From Psychrobacter sp. NG25 (lineage in GTDB: Bacteria > Pseudomonadota > Gammaproteobacteria > Pseudomonadales > Moraxellaceae): 64,000 bases of DNA. How positions within the stretch are numbered: position 1 is the first letter of the stretch; every line of letters starts with the position of its first letter. Position numbers and translations under genes: made by a program. The stretch is taken from positions 1-64,000 of the forward strand of contig NZ_JADGMV010000008.1 in the NCBI RefSeq assembly GCF_015234355.1, read 5' to 3'. Below are positions 10,574 to 19,036 of the stretch, one piece after another. Below the pieces are notes generated by a model. That model made no database searches and had not been told where the DNA came from. It saw nothing but the letters and a program-made list of their open reading frames with translations.

Positions 10574-11122
10574 TTACATTAGCGGTGCAATAGTATCTGA
10601 GACAGTTGCTTCTGTGTTTGGGTTATCCTTGCTCGCATCAGTCGTGCTTGGCTTTGGAATAATAGTGAGCTGGGCATCAGACTCAAAGACAATGGCTTCA
10701 ATATCATCAAAACTGTTTATGCCTTCAGAGCGCATCGCACATTCGATTTCTTGACGGGTCAGTCTTTCATCTCGCATAGCATCGTGCAAAAACTGCCCTT
10801 GATAAAAGACAATACGCGGCTCAGACAAAATAAAACTACTAAAGGGCGTTGAAATAGACGCATATTTGGTGACCAAAAACTGCAACACATAAAGTACTAA
10901 AATCGATGAAGCCCCTTCGACAAAAGGAATGTCTTTGAGCAAAATAGTACTGGCACCTAATGAGCCGATCATCACGGTGACGACCCAGTCGAAGTTGTTG
11001 AGCTGTGATGTGGAGCGCTTGCCAGAGATTTTGGTAATCAGCACGATGAACACGTAAATCATAACGGTCGTTAAGACGATACGTCCAAGCTTGTCTATGT
11101 TGTCAAAAAATAACATTTCCAT
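10574..11122 (-). CDS. DUF421 (YetF-like) membrane protein
   Basis: A 182-residue protein with three predicted membrane helices (about residues 13-30, 43-62, 65-85) followed by a cytosolic DUF421 domain (about 90-160) containing EPRIVFYQGQF, RLTRQEIECAMRSEGI and DIEAIVFESDAQLTIIPK, which are the conserved features of YetF/YcaP proteins. The family is linked to envelope or spore functions in Bacillus, but its molecular role is unknown. The C-terminal 20 residues are polar and variable. Possibly in the same transcript as the next upstream gene (138-base gap). Confidence 0.85.
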   Translation of the reverse strand: MEMLFFDNIDKLGRIVLTTVMIYVFIVLITKISGKRSTSQLNNFDWVVTVMIGSLGASTILLKDIPFVEGASSILVLYVLQFLVTKYASISTPFSSFILSEPRIVFYQGQFLHDAMRDERLTRQEIECAMRSEGINSFDDIEAIVFESDAQLTIIPKPSTTDASKDNPNTEATVSDTIAPLM

Positions 11123-11260
11123 AATGCTCGCTCCTATTCAAAGTAGGTCATTGTTCAAAATTTTACTCATTAGCGTTAACGCAATAGGGTTTATAGGCGA
11201 TACAGCTCGATAAATGAGACGGTTTTTGCTGCTTATAGTTTTTCTGTGCTTGCCAGTTGT

Positions 11261-11776
11261 CTATCGAGTTTTGCGTTTGGGGTCAAGTAGGCTGTTGAGT
11301 ACCCAAAGACTGATTCGAGCACTGACCAATGTGAGTACCAATATCATAACGAGTGCTGAGAGCAGTGGTAAAGGTTTTTGCATTGCCATATCGATTAAGA
11401 CTTCACGGCTCACTGTATCAAATAACCAAAACCATATGGCTACGAAGTAAAGCGCAGTCACCAGCCAGATAACAGCAACTCCGCTCAGCATAATGCGATT
11501 AATCTCACTTCTATCCAATGCTCGCTGTTGGTGCTTGACGAATTTACTGACGGCGATATAAGCACCAATAATGATAGACAGCACCGTGACCAGTTGTGAG
11601 CTCAAGGTAAGCTGGGTCTGAATCATCATAAAGACTGCGCTGGCAAGCGTATAACCAATCGCAAAAAAACCAATATACTGCGACAGTTTGGGTTGAGCCA
11701 ATCCATGATTTTTCGTTAGCCCATCACGACCCGACTGAGGGATAGGCTTGCTGAGATTGGTTATCTTGCGTGGCAT
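11261..11776 (-). CDS. Small four-helix membrane protein (ABZJ_00895-like)
   Basis: A 171-residue integral membrane protein. Four hydrophobic segments are seen at about residues 35-55, 60-80, 100-125 and 140-162. The motif GAYIAVSKFVKHQQRALDRSE between helices 2 and 3, with a K-F-V-K-x-x-x-R core, resembles a family annotated in Acinetobacter as ABZJ_00895, whose function is unknown. The assignment rests on this remembered pattern and is tentative. A basic N-terminus and C-terminus (KRKTR) suggest both ends are cytoplasmic. Confidence 0.65.
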   Translation of the reverse strand: MPRKITNLSKPIPQSGRDGLTKNHGLAQPKLSQYIGFFAIGYTLASAVFMMIQTQLTLSSQLVTVLSIIIGAYIAVSKFVKHQQRALDRSEINRIMLSGVAVIWLVTALYFVAIWFWLFDTVSREVLIDMAMQKPLPLLSALVMILVLTLVSARISLWVLNSLLDPKRKTR

Positions 11777-11862
11777 AATCTGACCTTTATAAAGGTAAAA
11801 ACATAAGGTTGGAGTTAATATATTATCAACTATTCATTACAAAGTATTTTTGATAAAAGTAA

Positions 11863-13884
11863 TCAATGCTCAGCTGTCCAATCGAGCATCGCATCCAGTA
11901 CTGGTCTGGCAGTATAAGCGTTCAGAGCCTGCTCACTATTGATAAGTCCCACGACGACATAATCCTGTCCTGACAACCCTTTGACATAACCTGACATCGA
12001 GGTCACATTATTTAGAGTACCCGTTTTTATCCATGCGCGGCCAATGGCTGCAGACTCTGGCAAACGTTCTCCATGCGCGGTGATGGTGCCACTGACACCT
12101 GCCACACCTAATGAATTGACGTAAGCATCGAAGCTTGGACTATCATAAGCGTATGTTAATAGTTCGCTTAGATTGGCCGCGCTGATGGTGCATTCGCGGC
12201 AGAGTCCTGAGCCGTTGGTCAGGTGAGGCGGTGGCGTGCTGAGATTGGTTTGCCACCATTGATTGATGCTCTGTAGTGCCGCTGGATAGTCGGTAGTAGT
12301 AGGTTTGCCAAATTGGTATAGGCTACTTGCGTTATTGTATGTATTTACAGGCGTTTCGTCATGAGGTTTAACGCCATTGGCATTGCCATAAGCCCCTATC
12401 GATAGAGCCACTTGTTCCGCCATCACATTATTGGAGAAGTGGTTAATATCATAAATTTGCTGAGTAAGGTTCAAAGAGGGATAGCTGACAATAGGCAGAG
12501 GTGACATAGACAAGGCTGTGAGACCTCGTGTTGATTTTAGAGACTTTGTCCTAGCATAAGGCACTTCTTGTGTGATGACATCACCAATGAGTGTATTGCC
12601 TAGTGCTTGCCATTTTTCGGCGATGATGCGTGCAGCAAAGTCTTTGGCATCAGGATACGCAACATAAAAAACATGCTCGCCACAGCTGTTTGGCAAGTCG
12701 GCATTCAATAGCAGTTGTTTTGCTTGCCACTGCGGCGAGAGGCTATAGCTTGCCTGTCCACAGCTCGCTGAGCGGGTATTGATGGTAGTAGGTAATTGAT
12801 AGTTTGCTAATTGCGGCGTATAAGTCAGGCTGGCTTGACCGTTATCTAATGGGTAGCTTTTGATACCGATAGTACTGAAGTTAACCAAAAAACCATCGGG
12901 ACTGGCGTTATAAGGACGCAGTGGTGAGTTGTCAAAGGCGGCGGGGTCTTTAGTGATATTTTTAAAGACAGCGCTGTCGATGATGATATCTCCATCGATG
13001 TGATGAATACCGGCTGACTGTATCTTATAGAGCAGTTGTGCCAGACGCTCGTGAGTCATTTTTGGGTCGCCACTGCCTTGGATAACCAAGTCACCGTGTA
13101 GACGATCACCGATGATAAGGCCAGTATGGTAGACACGTGTATGCCAGACAAAGCCCGCCCCCAAGGTATCTAAAGCAATAAAACTGGGAACGAGTTTCAT
13201 GGTACTGGCAGGCGTACGAGCGATATCAGGTTGATGGCTCAACAGTGGTGAGAATGACATCTTTATAGACGGTGTGCCCGTGCTGCCATCGGCATTACCA
13301 TTACCACTTTCATGATTATTATGATCGTCAATGACCGTTGGCTTTGATGAGTCACCCAGTACGGTTGGGATACTTTCTAAACTTTGGTAAGTATAAGGGT
13401 CATCCGTATAAGCATGCAGTGCTTGCTCACGCTTTTTAATCGTGCGCTTTTCAATCGTAACCAATGTGTTTGGCTGCACTAAATGACTTTTTTCATCGCG
13501 AGCATCACTCGGCGTTGTTCTCTGGCCACTGTTATTGGTGTTAGACGTCGCATTAGTCGTTGACGCTGTTTGCGAGGTACTTTCAGAAGAGTTATCCGAC
13601 TGGCTGTCAATGACCTGAATAGGAGCGGGCAGGTGACTGGCGTTTTTATCGCCGACTGGCGTGATGACAATGCTGATATTAGCTTCCGTTAAATCAGCTC
13701 GTGATAATGCCGCTTGAATAGCTGCTGGCAATGCTGCCTGTGCATATAGCGGCGTTGCGACTAATGCCAGTACGACTAAGCGTTTACTCACCTGATTAAA
13801 CGGTCGTAGATGTTGAAAAATCGGTGAAAGTTTGGCAACAAGGGCAGGAGAACGAGAGCGTTTGGAAGTAGGTCGCATGAGCAT
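11863..13884 (-). CDS. dacB: D-alanyl-D-alanine carboxypeptidase/endopeptidase (PBP4)
   Basis: Periplasmic low-molecular-mass penicillin-binding protein that trims peptidoglycan stem peptides and cross-links. The three active-site motifs are present: SxxK as ASTMKLVPS (about residue 225), SxN as FSNNVMAEQ (about 483) and KTG as WIKTGTLNNV (about 618). A signal peptide is formed by the hydrophobic RLVVLALVATPLYAQA (cleavage near residue 51) after an unusually long basic leader. At 673 residues it is much longer than E. coli PBP4 (477); most of the excess is a Ser/Thr/Asn-rich low-complexity stretch at about residues 85-200, before the catalytic core. A second ATG two codons in fits the AAAAG site better and could be the true start. 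Confidence 0.93.
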   Translation of the reverse strand: MLMRPTSKRSRSPALVAKLSPIFQHLRPFNQVSKRLVVLALVATPLYAQAALPAAIQAALSRADLTEANISIVITPVGDKNASHLPAPIQVIDSQSDNSSESTSQTASTTNATSNTNNSGQRTTPSDARDEKSHLVQPNTLVTIEKRTIKKREQALHAYTDDPYTYQSLESIPTVLGDSSKPTVIDDHNNHESGNGNADGSTGTPSIKMSFSPLLSHQPDIARTPASTMKLVPSFIALDTLGAGFVWHTRVYHTGLIIGDRLHGDLVIQGSGDPKMTHERLAQLLYKIQSAGIHHIDGDIIIDSAVFKNITKDPAAFDNSPLRPYNASPDGFLVNFSTIGIKSYPLDNGQASLTYTPQLANYQLPTTINTRSASCGQASYSLSPQWQAKQLLLNADLPNSCGEHVFYVAYPDAKDFAARIIAEKWQALGNTLIGDVITQEVPYARTKSLKSTRGLTALSMSPLPIVSYPSLNLTQQIYDINHFSNNVMAEQVALSIGAYGNANGVKPHDETPVNTYNNASSLYQFGKPTTTDYPAALQSINQWWQTNLSTPPPHLTNGSGLCRECTISAANLSELLTYAYDSPSFDAYVNSLGVAGVSGTITAHGERLPESAAIGRAWIKTGTLNNVTSMSGYVKGLSGQDYVVVGLINSEQALNAYTARPVLDAMLDWTAEH

Positions 13885-13986
13885 CTTTTAGTCGGTGGTA
13901 AAAGCCGACTATACTAACATGAGTTGCTGTTTTCGCGTAGATGGAGAGGCTTGTTAAAAGCTCGATTTTGTTGTTTATAATTTATA

Positions 13987-14604
13987 TTAACGCATGTGCA
14001 AAAAGGCCATCGCCGTCATAATGGCATCGTTGTACGCATCGTGAGCGCCCAGATCAGGAATATTATAATGCGCTAATATATTGGTCAAATGCTGCGATTG
14101 GCCAGAGAGGCCTTGGGTGTGACCACTCATGCGACGACTGTACAAATGCCGCACATCGATGATTTCGTTGGGTAGCGTGGTACCCATATAGCGCTTGACC
14201 AAAGGATTCAAAAACCCAGTATCTAGTTGCGTACAAAATCCAATAATAGGCCGGTTATCTATAAATGGTAGCAGTAGCGCTAGCATCTCATCATAGCTCA
14301 TACCATGCTCGACATCAGCGGTACGCAAGCCGTGAATGACAATGGTATCGCGATCAGGCATCACCGGTGGTCTACAGACCAAGTGCATGCCATTACCCGT
14401 ATCGATGGTATTGCCATTGATATGAATCGCTGCGACAGACAGTACATGATGCTTTTTAGGATTGAGTCCTGTCATCTCACAGTCAATCGCCACCCACTGC
14501 TCAGCCATCGGTTGGGTAAACATCGAGGCTAACTCTGGACGCTGTAATTGCGTCTTTTGCCAAGTGCAAGACAACTGCTTTAGCCAACTCATATGCGTGC
14601 TCAT
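13987..14604 (-). CDS. DEDDh 3'-5' exonuclease (DnaQ-like)
   Basis: A 205-residue exonuclease-domain protein. The DEDDh signature is visible: D and E in WVAIDCEMTGLNP (residues about 36-48), D in GFCTQLDTGFLN, and H-x-A-x-x-D in LGAHDAYNDAIMTAMAF near the C-terminus. It is four bases downstream of the CBS/DUF294 gene and on the same strand, so the two are almost certainly co-translated. This pairing of a PolC/DnaQ-type exonuclease with a CBS-DUF294 protein is common in gammaproteobacteria; the biological role is not settled. No polymerase domain is attached. Confidence 0.9.
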   Translation of the reverse strand: MSTHMSWLKQLSCTWQKTQLQRPELASMFTQPMAEQWVAIDCEMTGLNPKKHHVLSVAAIHINGNTIDTGNGMHLVCRPPVMPDRDTIVIHGLRTADVEHGMSYDEMLALLLPFIDNRPIIGFCTQLDTGFLNPLVKRYMGTTLPNEIIDVRHLYSRRMSGHTQGLSGQSQHLTNILAHYNIPDLGAHDAYNDAIMTAMAFLHMR

Positions 14605-14608
14605 TTGT

Positions 14609-16549
14609 TTATGCTATTTCTAATTGATAGTGCTGGCGTAGCTGTGTCTTAAAGCTTTTGACCACGGACAGACACTCTTTTAGCAAGTCACGCTCGAGCG
14701 CCGTCAGCGTCGTTGGATTTACTTGCCGTGCGTGTCTGTCATCGGTAGACAGAGCAACTGATAGACGCTGCGCCATAAAGAATTCCAAAGCCTCTAACAA
14801 GTTGTCTGCACGCTCTTGGGTTAATACTTGAGTTTTTACTAAAGCCTTTAGACGGTTTTTGGTACTAGGGACTTCTAAAATGTCATTTTCTAATGCCAAG
14901 GTGCGAATACCATGAACCAGTGGAAAGATACCGGCTTTTTTTAGGTCGATATCGTGCGAATCTGCCTTACCACCTAGTAGTGGAACAAATTTCTGCCACC
15001 ACTGATTCACATCACCAAACTGTAGCGCGGCGCGTGCGAACTGGCGTACAAACATAGGGTCTGACTGTCGGTGCGCCACTTTTAGATGTTGACGTACCTG
15101 AGTCAATAATGACTCATCACCGCAGACGTATTCACCATCGAGGATGGCGGACAAATAAATACCATGCATCGGATCGGTGTTTTTAAACCATAAACTGATT
15201 TGCGCATTAAAAGCTTTTAGCGGCTGTCGCCACATGGGATTGGTCATCATGATATTGCCGTCGCACAAAGGATAACCTAGGGTAGCCAAATGGCTATTAA
15301 AAGTATCAGCAAACTGTGCCAGATTATCATGGGTGTAACCATCACGCATGATGAGCGCATTATCTTGGTCAGTACGCATGATTTGCTCACCGCGACCCTC
15401 TGACCCCATGACGATGAGGCAGGTATTTGCCATGACTTCATCAGGCACGATAAGTTGCCAGAGTTTGGTAAATACTTGTGCGTTGAGCGTCTGCACCATG
15501 CGACTGATGTTGCCGATTTTGACACCATTTTGATGTTGCACACGAATATAACGACCGATAAGTTCGACAGCCGTATTTAGGCTTGATAGATCCTTTGTCT
15601 GCTCGATTTGAATACTAATGAGTTGTGAATGATGACCAATATGAGCGAGCATATCGCTCTGTCCGAGTACGCCTGCCACATCACCATTCTGATCAATCAC
15701 TGGCAATCTATGGATACGATAGCGAGTCATGGTTAATAGAGCATCACCAATTTCATCAGTAGCGTTGATGGTACGCAGATTAAAGTTAGCATAACGCTGG
15801 CAGGTAGTCGTGGCAGGGTTCTGCTGCTCACTCACCGCGCGGCAAATATCGGTATCGGTTAAAATCCCCAATAGATGCCCTGTGCCATGATGTTCGTTTT
15901 CAGTGTTTTCTAAAGGGTTTGATGGTCGCACCAGTACGTGTTTTAACCCTACTTGAGTCATGATGCAAGCGGCGTCATATAAGCTGTTACTGGCATCCAC
16001 AATATGTACAGGCAATAAACTGACATCTATCACTGGTTGCAGCATGATTTGCTGAACTTCTTGCTGATCGTTATAGGCGTTAGGATTGGTTACTTTGTGA
16101 TTACGTCGCTGCTGTAAGGCTTTTAATCGTTCAGGAAGTTTGTCAGATAGCATTTGGCGTACTAGATGATTTTGTGCGCTGATTTTATCGACTGCGCTAC
16201 CAGCGACTTGTAGTAGTAAAGTATCTTCGGCAGCTGTAAATTGATAGGTCTGTACGGCTTCGGTATTAGGAATGCCGTTTACCGATGACTCGGGCAGACG
16301 ACGACTATCGAACCAGTCGTTATTATTGAGATGATCAGAATGGTTACTGCCTAGATAAGAGCCGACAAACTCGCCATCAAGTGACTGCTCGATCTGTCCT
16401 TTGATGACCACATACAGACATTGCAGCTCTTCTGCTAGCAGGCTTTCGCTTTTGGCAAGATAGCGGATTTGGGTGTTTTTTCTCATACTTTGACGTTCAG
16501 CCATACTTAATACATCAAAGGGCGGCTGGGTAAAATCAAGATGGGCCAT
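14609..16549 (-). CDS. cNMP-binding/CBS/DUF294 nucleotidyltransferase-like signalling protein
   Basis: A 646-residue cytosolic multidomain protein. Order: cyclic-nucleotide-binding-like beta barrel (about 1-150, LYVVIKGQIEQS), two CBS domains that bind adenosyl nucleotides (about 170-300; the second contains HRLPVIDQNGDVAGVLGQSD), a DUF294 nucleotidyltransferase fold with GSEGRGEQIMRTDQDNALI (about 380-400; G-S-x-G-R-x-E and D-x-D are the catalytic pattern) and a C-terminal DUF294 substrate-binding helical domain. This architecture resembles GlnD-like nucleotidyltransferases; the target is unknown. It lies directly upstream of the exonuclease gene in an operon. Confidence 0.92.
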   Translation of the reverse strand: MAHLDFTQPPFDVLSMAERQSMRKNTQIRYLAKSESLLAEELQCLYVVIKGQIEQSLDGEFVGSYLGSNHSDHLNNNDWFDSRRLPESSVNGIPNTEAVQTYQFTAAEDTLLLQVAGSAVDKISAQNHLVRQMLSDKLPERLKALQQRRNHKVTNPNAYNDQQEVQQIMLQPVIDVSLLPVHIVDASNSLYDAACIMTQVGLKHVLVRPSNPLENTENEHHGTGHLLGILTDTDICRAVSEQQNPATTTCQRYANFNLRTINATDEIGDALLTMTRYRIHRLPVIDQNGDVAGVLGQSDMLAHIGHHSQLISIQIEQTKDLSSLNTAVELIGRYIRVQHQNGVKIGNISRMVQTLNAQVFTKLWQLIVPDEVMANTCLIVMGSEGRGEQIMRTDQDNALIMRDGYTHDNLAQFADTFNSHLATLGYPLCDGNIMMTNPMWRQPLKAFNAQISLWFKNTDPMHGIYLSAILDGEYVCGDESLLTQVRQHLKVAHRQSDPMFVRQFARAALQFGDVNQWWQKFVPLLGGKADSHDIDLKKAGIFPLVHGIRTLALENDILEVPSTKNRLKALVKTQVLTQERADNLLEALEFFMAQRLSVALSTDDRHARQVNPTTLTALERDLLKECLSVVKSFKTQLRQHYQLEIA

Positions 16550-16607
16550 GGCATCATCCTTGATGGCATATTGGGAGTGTCACCATTCAAAGTTTATTGT
16601 TCAGAGT

Positions 16608-16621
16608 GAGGACACGCCCTA
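16608..16621. repeat. Short repeat GAGGACACGCCCTA
   Basis: Exact match to 3125-3138, located 58 bases upstream of the CBS/DUF294 start codon. Confidence 0.68.
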
Positions 16622-16654
16622 GGTAAAAGATACTTTACTATAGCACTATTACAG

Positions 16655-16712
16655 CAAAAAACCTCCAATAACCACATTTATATTGTGGCTATTAGAGGTT
16701 GATGTTTTTTTG
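16655..16712 (-). terminator. Intrinsic terminator after dapC
   Basis: A 16-base stem AACCTCCAATAACCAC / GTGGCTATTAGAGGTT (two wobble or mismatch pairs) with A-rich and T-rich flanks on both sides. On the minus strand it follows the dapC stop codon by about 45 bases and runs into a T tract. Confidence 0.85.
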
Positions 16713-16756
16713 AAAATTAATGCGTGTAAAGCGACTGATTATGCACCCTATGTACT

Positions 16757-17992
16757 CTATGCATCAATAAGCAGTTTTCGAATACGGCTTATTGCTTCAC
16801 GGCTCTCATCGACACTAGCGACCAAAGCAATACGTACATAACCTTGCCCAGGGTTTTTACCATTCACCTCACGTGATAGATAGCGACCTGCTAAGGCATG
16901 AATATTGGCCTGCTCATATAGTGCTTTGACAAACAGCTCGTCATCACCATTGAATTGCTTAGGCGCTTTTATCCAAAAGTAAAATCCAGCCTCAGGCATC
17001 CGTAACTCTAATAGGTCGCCAAGCTCAGACATCCATAAGGCAAATTTTTCTTGATACAGTGCGCGATTATGCGCCACATGCTTTTCATCTTGCCAAGCAG
17101 CGATAGAGGCAAGCTGATGCGGTATCGGCATAGCACAGCCTTGATAGGTACGATATTGCAGATACGCCTGCAAAATATTGGCATCACCCGCCACAAATCC
17201 TGAGCGTAAACCAGGCAGATTTGAGCGTTTAGATAAAGAGTGAAAGACGATACAGTTTTTAAATTTATGACGACCGAGTGTCGCGCAGGCTTGTAATAGT
17301 CCAATCGGCGCTGTATCAAAATACAGCTCGCTATAGCATTCGTCACTAGCAATGATAAAACCGTACTGATCAGATAGGCGAATGAGATATTCCCAATCAT
17401 CCATCGTCATGACGGAACCTGTCGGATTGTTCGGACTACAGACAAACAAAAGCTGCGTGCGTGCCCAAACTTCTTTTGGTACTGCGCGATAATCACCTTT
17501 GAAGTCATTATCTAGTGTGCAAGGGACAAAGTAAGGCGTCGCCTGTGCCAATATGGCCGCACCCTCATATATTTGATAAAACGGGTTGGGCATGACCACG
17601 GTAGGAGGTTGACCAGATACAGACAGTGAATGATTGCTAGTATCGATGACTTTGTGATCGACAACCGCTTGTACCAAACTAAAAATAGCCTCGCGTGTTC
17701 CCATCACTGGCAATACTTGTGTATTAGCATCGACATGATTTAAGAAAAACCGCTTCTCTAACCAGTGTGCAATGGTTTGGCGTAGCTCAAACAGGCCATT
17801 GGTCGTTGGATAACGGCTTATTTTGTCCAAATTTTCGCGTAGTACGTCCAGTACAAAAGCGGGTGGCTCATGCTTTGGTTCACCAATACCCAGTTTGATT
17901 TCACTGTAGTTATGGGCTGGAGTGCTATCGGCCAGTAGGGTAGCCATTTTTGCGAAAGGGTAAGGATGCAGATACGTTAAGTTGTGATTCAT
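16757..17992 (-). CDS. dapC: Succinyldiaminopimelate transaminase
   Basis: PLP-dependent class I aminotransferase that makes N-succinyl-diaminopimelate from N-succinyl-2-amino-6-ketopimelate, for lysine and peptidoglycan. The N-terminus MNHNLTYLHPYPFAKMATLL is typical of DapC; the cofactor region shows CSPNNPTGSVM, ASDECYSELYF and the Schiff-base Lys in HSLSKRSNLPGLRSGF. The ATG at 17992 is chosen because homologues start there; the longer frame begins at TTG. 411 residues. map, glnD and dapC follow each other on this strand, a conserved gammaproteobacterial arrangement, interrupted here by an opposite-strand gene between glnD and dapC. Confidence 0.93.
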   Translation of the reverse strand: MNHNLTYLHPYPFAKMATLLADSTPAHNYSEIKLGIGEPKHEPPAFVLDVLRENLDKISRYPTTNGLFELRQTIAHWLEKRFFLNHVDANTQVLPVMGTREAIFSLVQAVVDHKVIDTSNHSLSVSGQPPTVVMPNPFYQIYEGAAILAQATPYFVPCTLDNDFKGDYRAVPKEVWARTQLLFVCSPNNPTGSVMTMDDWEYLIRLSDQYGFIIASDECYSELYFDTAPIGLLQACATLGRHKFKNCIVFHSLSKRSNLPGLRSGFVAGDANILQAYLQYRTYQGCAMPIPHQLASIAAWQDEKHVAHNRALYQEKFALWMSELGDLLELRMPEAGFYFWIKAPKQFNGDDELFVKALYEQANIHALAGRYLSREVNGKNPGQGYVRIALVASVDESREAISRIRKLLIDA

Positions 17993-18250
17993 AGGTAGGG
18001 TAACTATAATAGACAATTAATAATAAAGTTATAAAGAAAATTTACATTTAAGCAGTGTAGCACTTCTCTTGTTTTTTGTCTTTTTCTTCTTTTCATGCTC
18101 AGACTGCCAAGCTATTGAAGCATAAGTGATAAAACAGACACAGAGGTAACGTGCTAAAAAATGCTCAGAAAATCTTATCAATTGATAACTTATAACAATA
18201 CAAAAATCTCTATCAGTCTCAATGATAGTTCATGGTAAGGATAATTTGAT

Positions 18251-18922
18251 ATGCCTAGTGTTGCAAAGCCCGATAGTCTTGACGCTAAAGATATCAATGA
18301 TGAAAAATCTAATGGTAGCTTGCCGCGTGCTAAATTGTACGAGCGACTTAAGCAACGTGAGCACAGCTGGTGGCAATCGCGTCAGCAACTGATTAACCGT
18401 AAAGAAAGAAAAATGTTTTGGTACGGTGAAAACAGCTTGATGATGTGGTTCTTATGGCAATTGGTCAGCTATGTCATTGTAGCGATGCTGCTGATGTTGC
18501 TCAGCAAATTGCTGGGTATCATGCTACCTTTATGGCAATATGTTGCTCTGTTTACCTTACAGACAATTATATTTGTGGTCATGTTGGCAGCCAAAGGTCA
18601 AATGGCGAATACTTTACAACGCAAAATTGACAAAGATGAGTTGCTACGTGAAGAAGCTATGAACGAGATGATTATTCTGGCAAAAGACAGTCTTTATCCA
18701 GATGTGCATGCTCATGCCCCTCTTTCCCTCAGAGAAATGTATGAGTACTTTGACAAAAGCTTTCATTTAGCAAGCTTGCATTGTTTGCTAAAAATAGAGG
18801 TCGATGCTGGGCGTTTAATATTGACGCAAAAGAACCTCGAGGCAGATATTCTGCCGCCAGACCTCGCTGATGATGAACTCAATGAGCACGCTAGTGAGAT
18901 GATATACAAAAGCACTTTATAA
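18251..18922 (+). CDS. Hypothetical membrane protein, two helices
   Basis: I do not recognise this 223-residue protein. It has a charged N-terminal region (residues 1-60, rich in Lys and Arg), two closely spaced hydrophobic helices (about 65-92 and 96-118) and a mainly charged, helical cytosolic C-terminal half. The start has AAGGA ten bases upstream. It lies on the strand opposite to glnD and dapC and shares a bidirectional hairpin with glnD. It interrupts the usual glnD-dapC adjacency. Confidence 0.75.
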   Translation: MPSVAKPDSLDAKDINDEKSNGSLPRAKLYERLKQREHSWWQSRQQLINRKERKMFWYGENSLMMWFLWQLVSYVIVAMLLMLLSKLLGIMLPLWQYVALFTLQTIIFVVMLAAKGQMANTLQRKIDKDELLREEAMNEMIILAKDSLYPDVHAHAPLSLREMYEYFDKSFHLASLHCLLKIEVDAGRLILTQKNLEADILPPDLADDELNEHASEMIYKSTL

Positions 18923-18944
18923 ACAACCGCTTCGCTATTAGATA

Positions 18945-18990
18945 TAAAAAAAGCATGCCATCGATAATTCTATCAATGGCATGCTTTCTG
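18945..18990. terminator. Bidirectional terminator
   Basis: AAAGCATGCCAT / ATGGCATGCTTT perfect 12-base stem with A-rich flank on the left and pyrimidine-rich flank on the right, between the converging membrane-protein gene and glnD. Confidence 0.88.
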
Positions 18991-19036
18991 CTTTTCTATG
19001 GTACTTTTTTGACGTACCTACTGCATCACATTTTAT

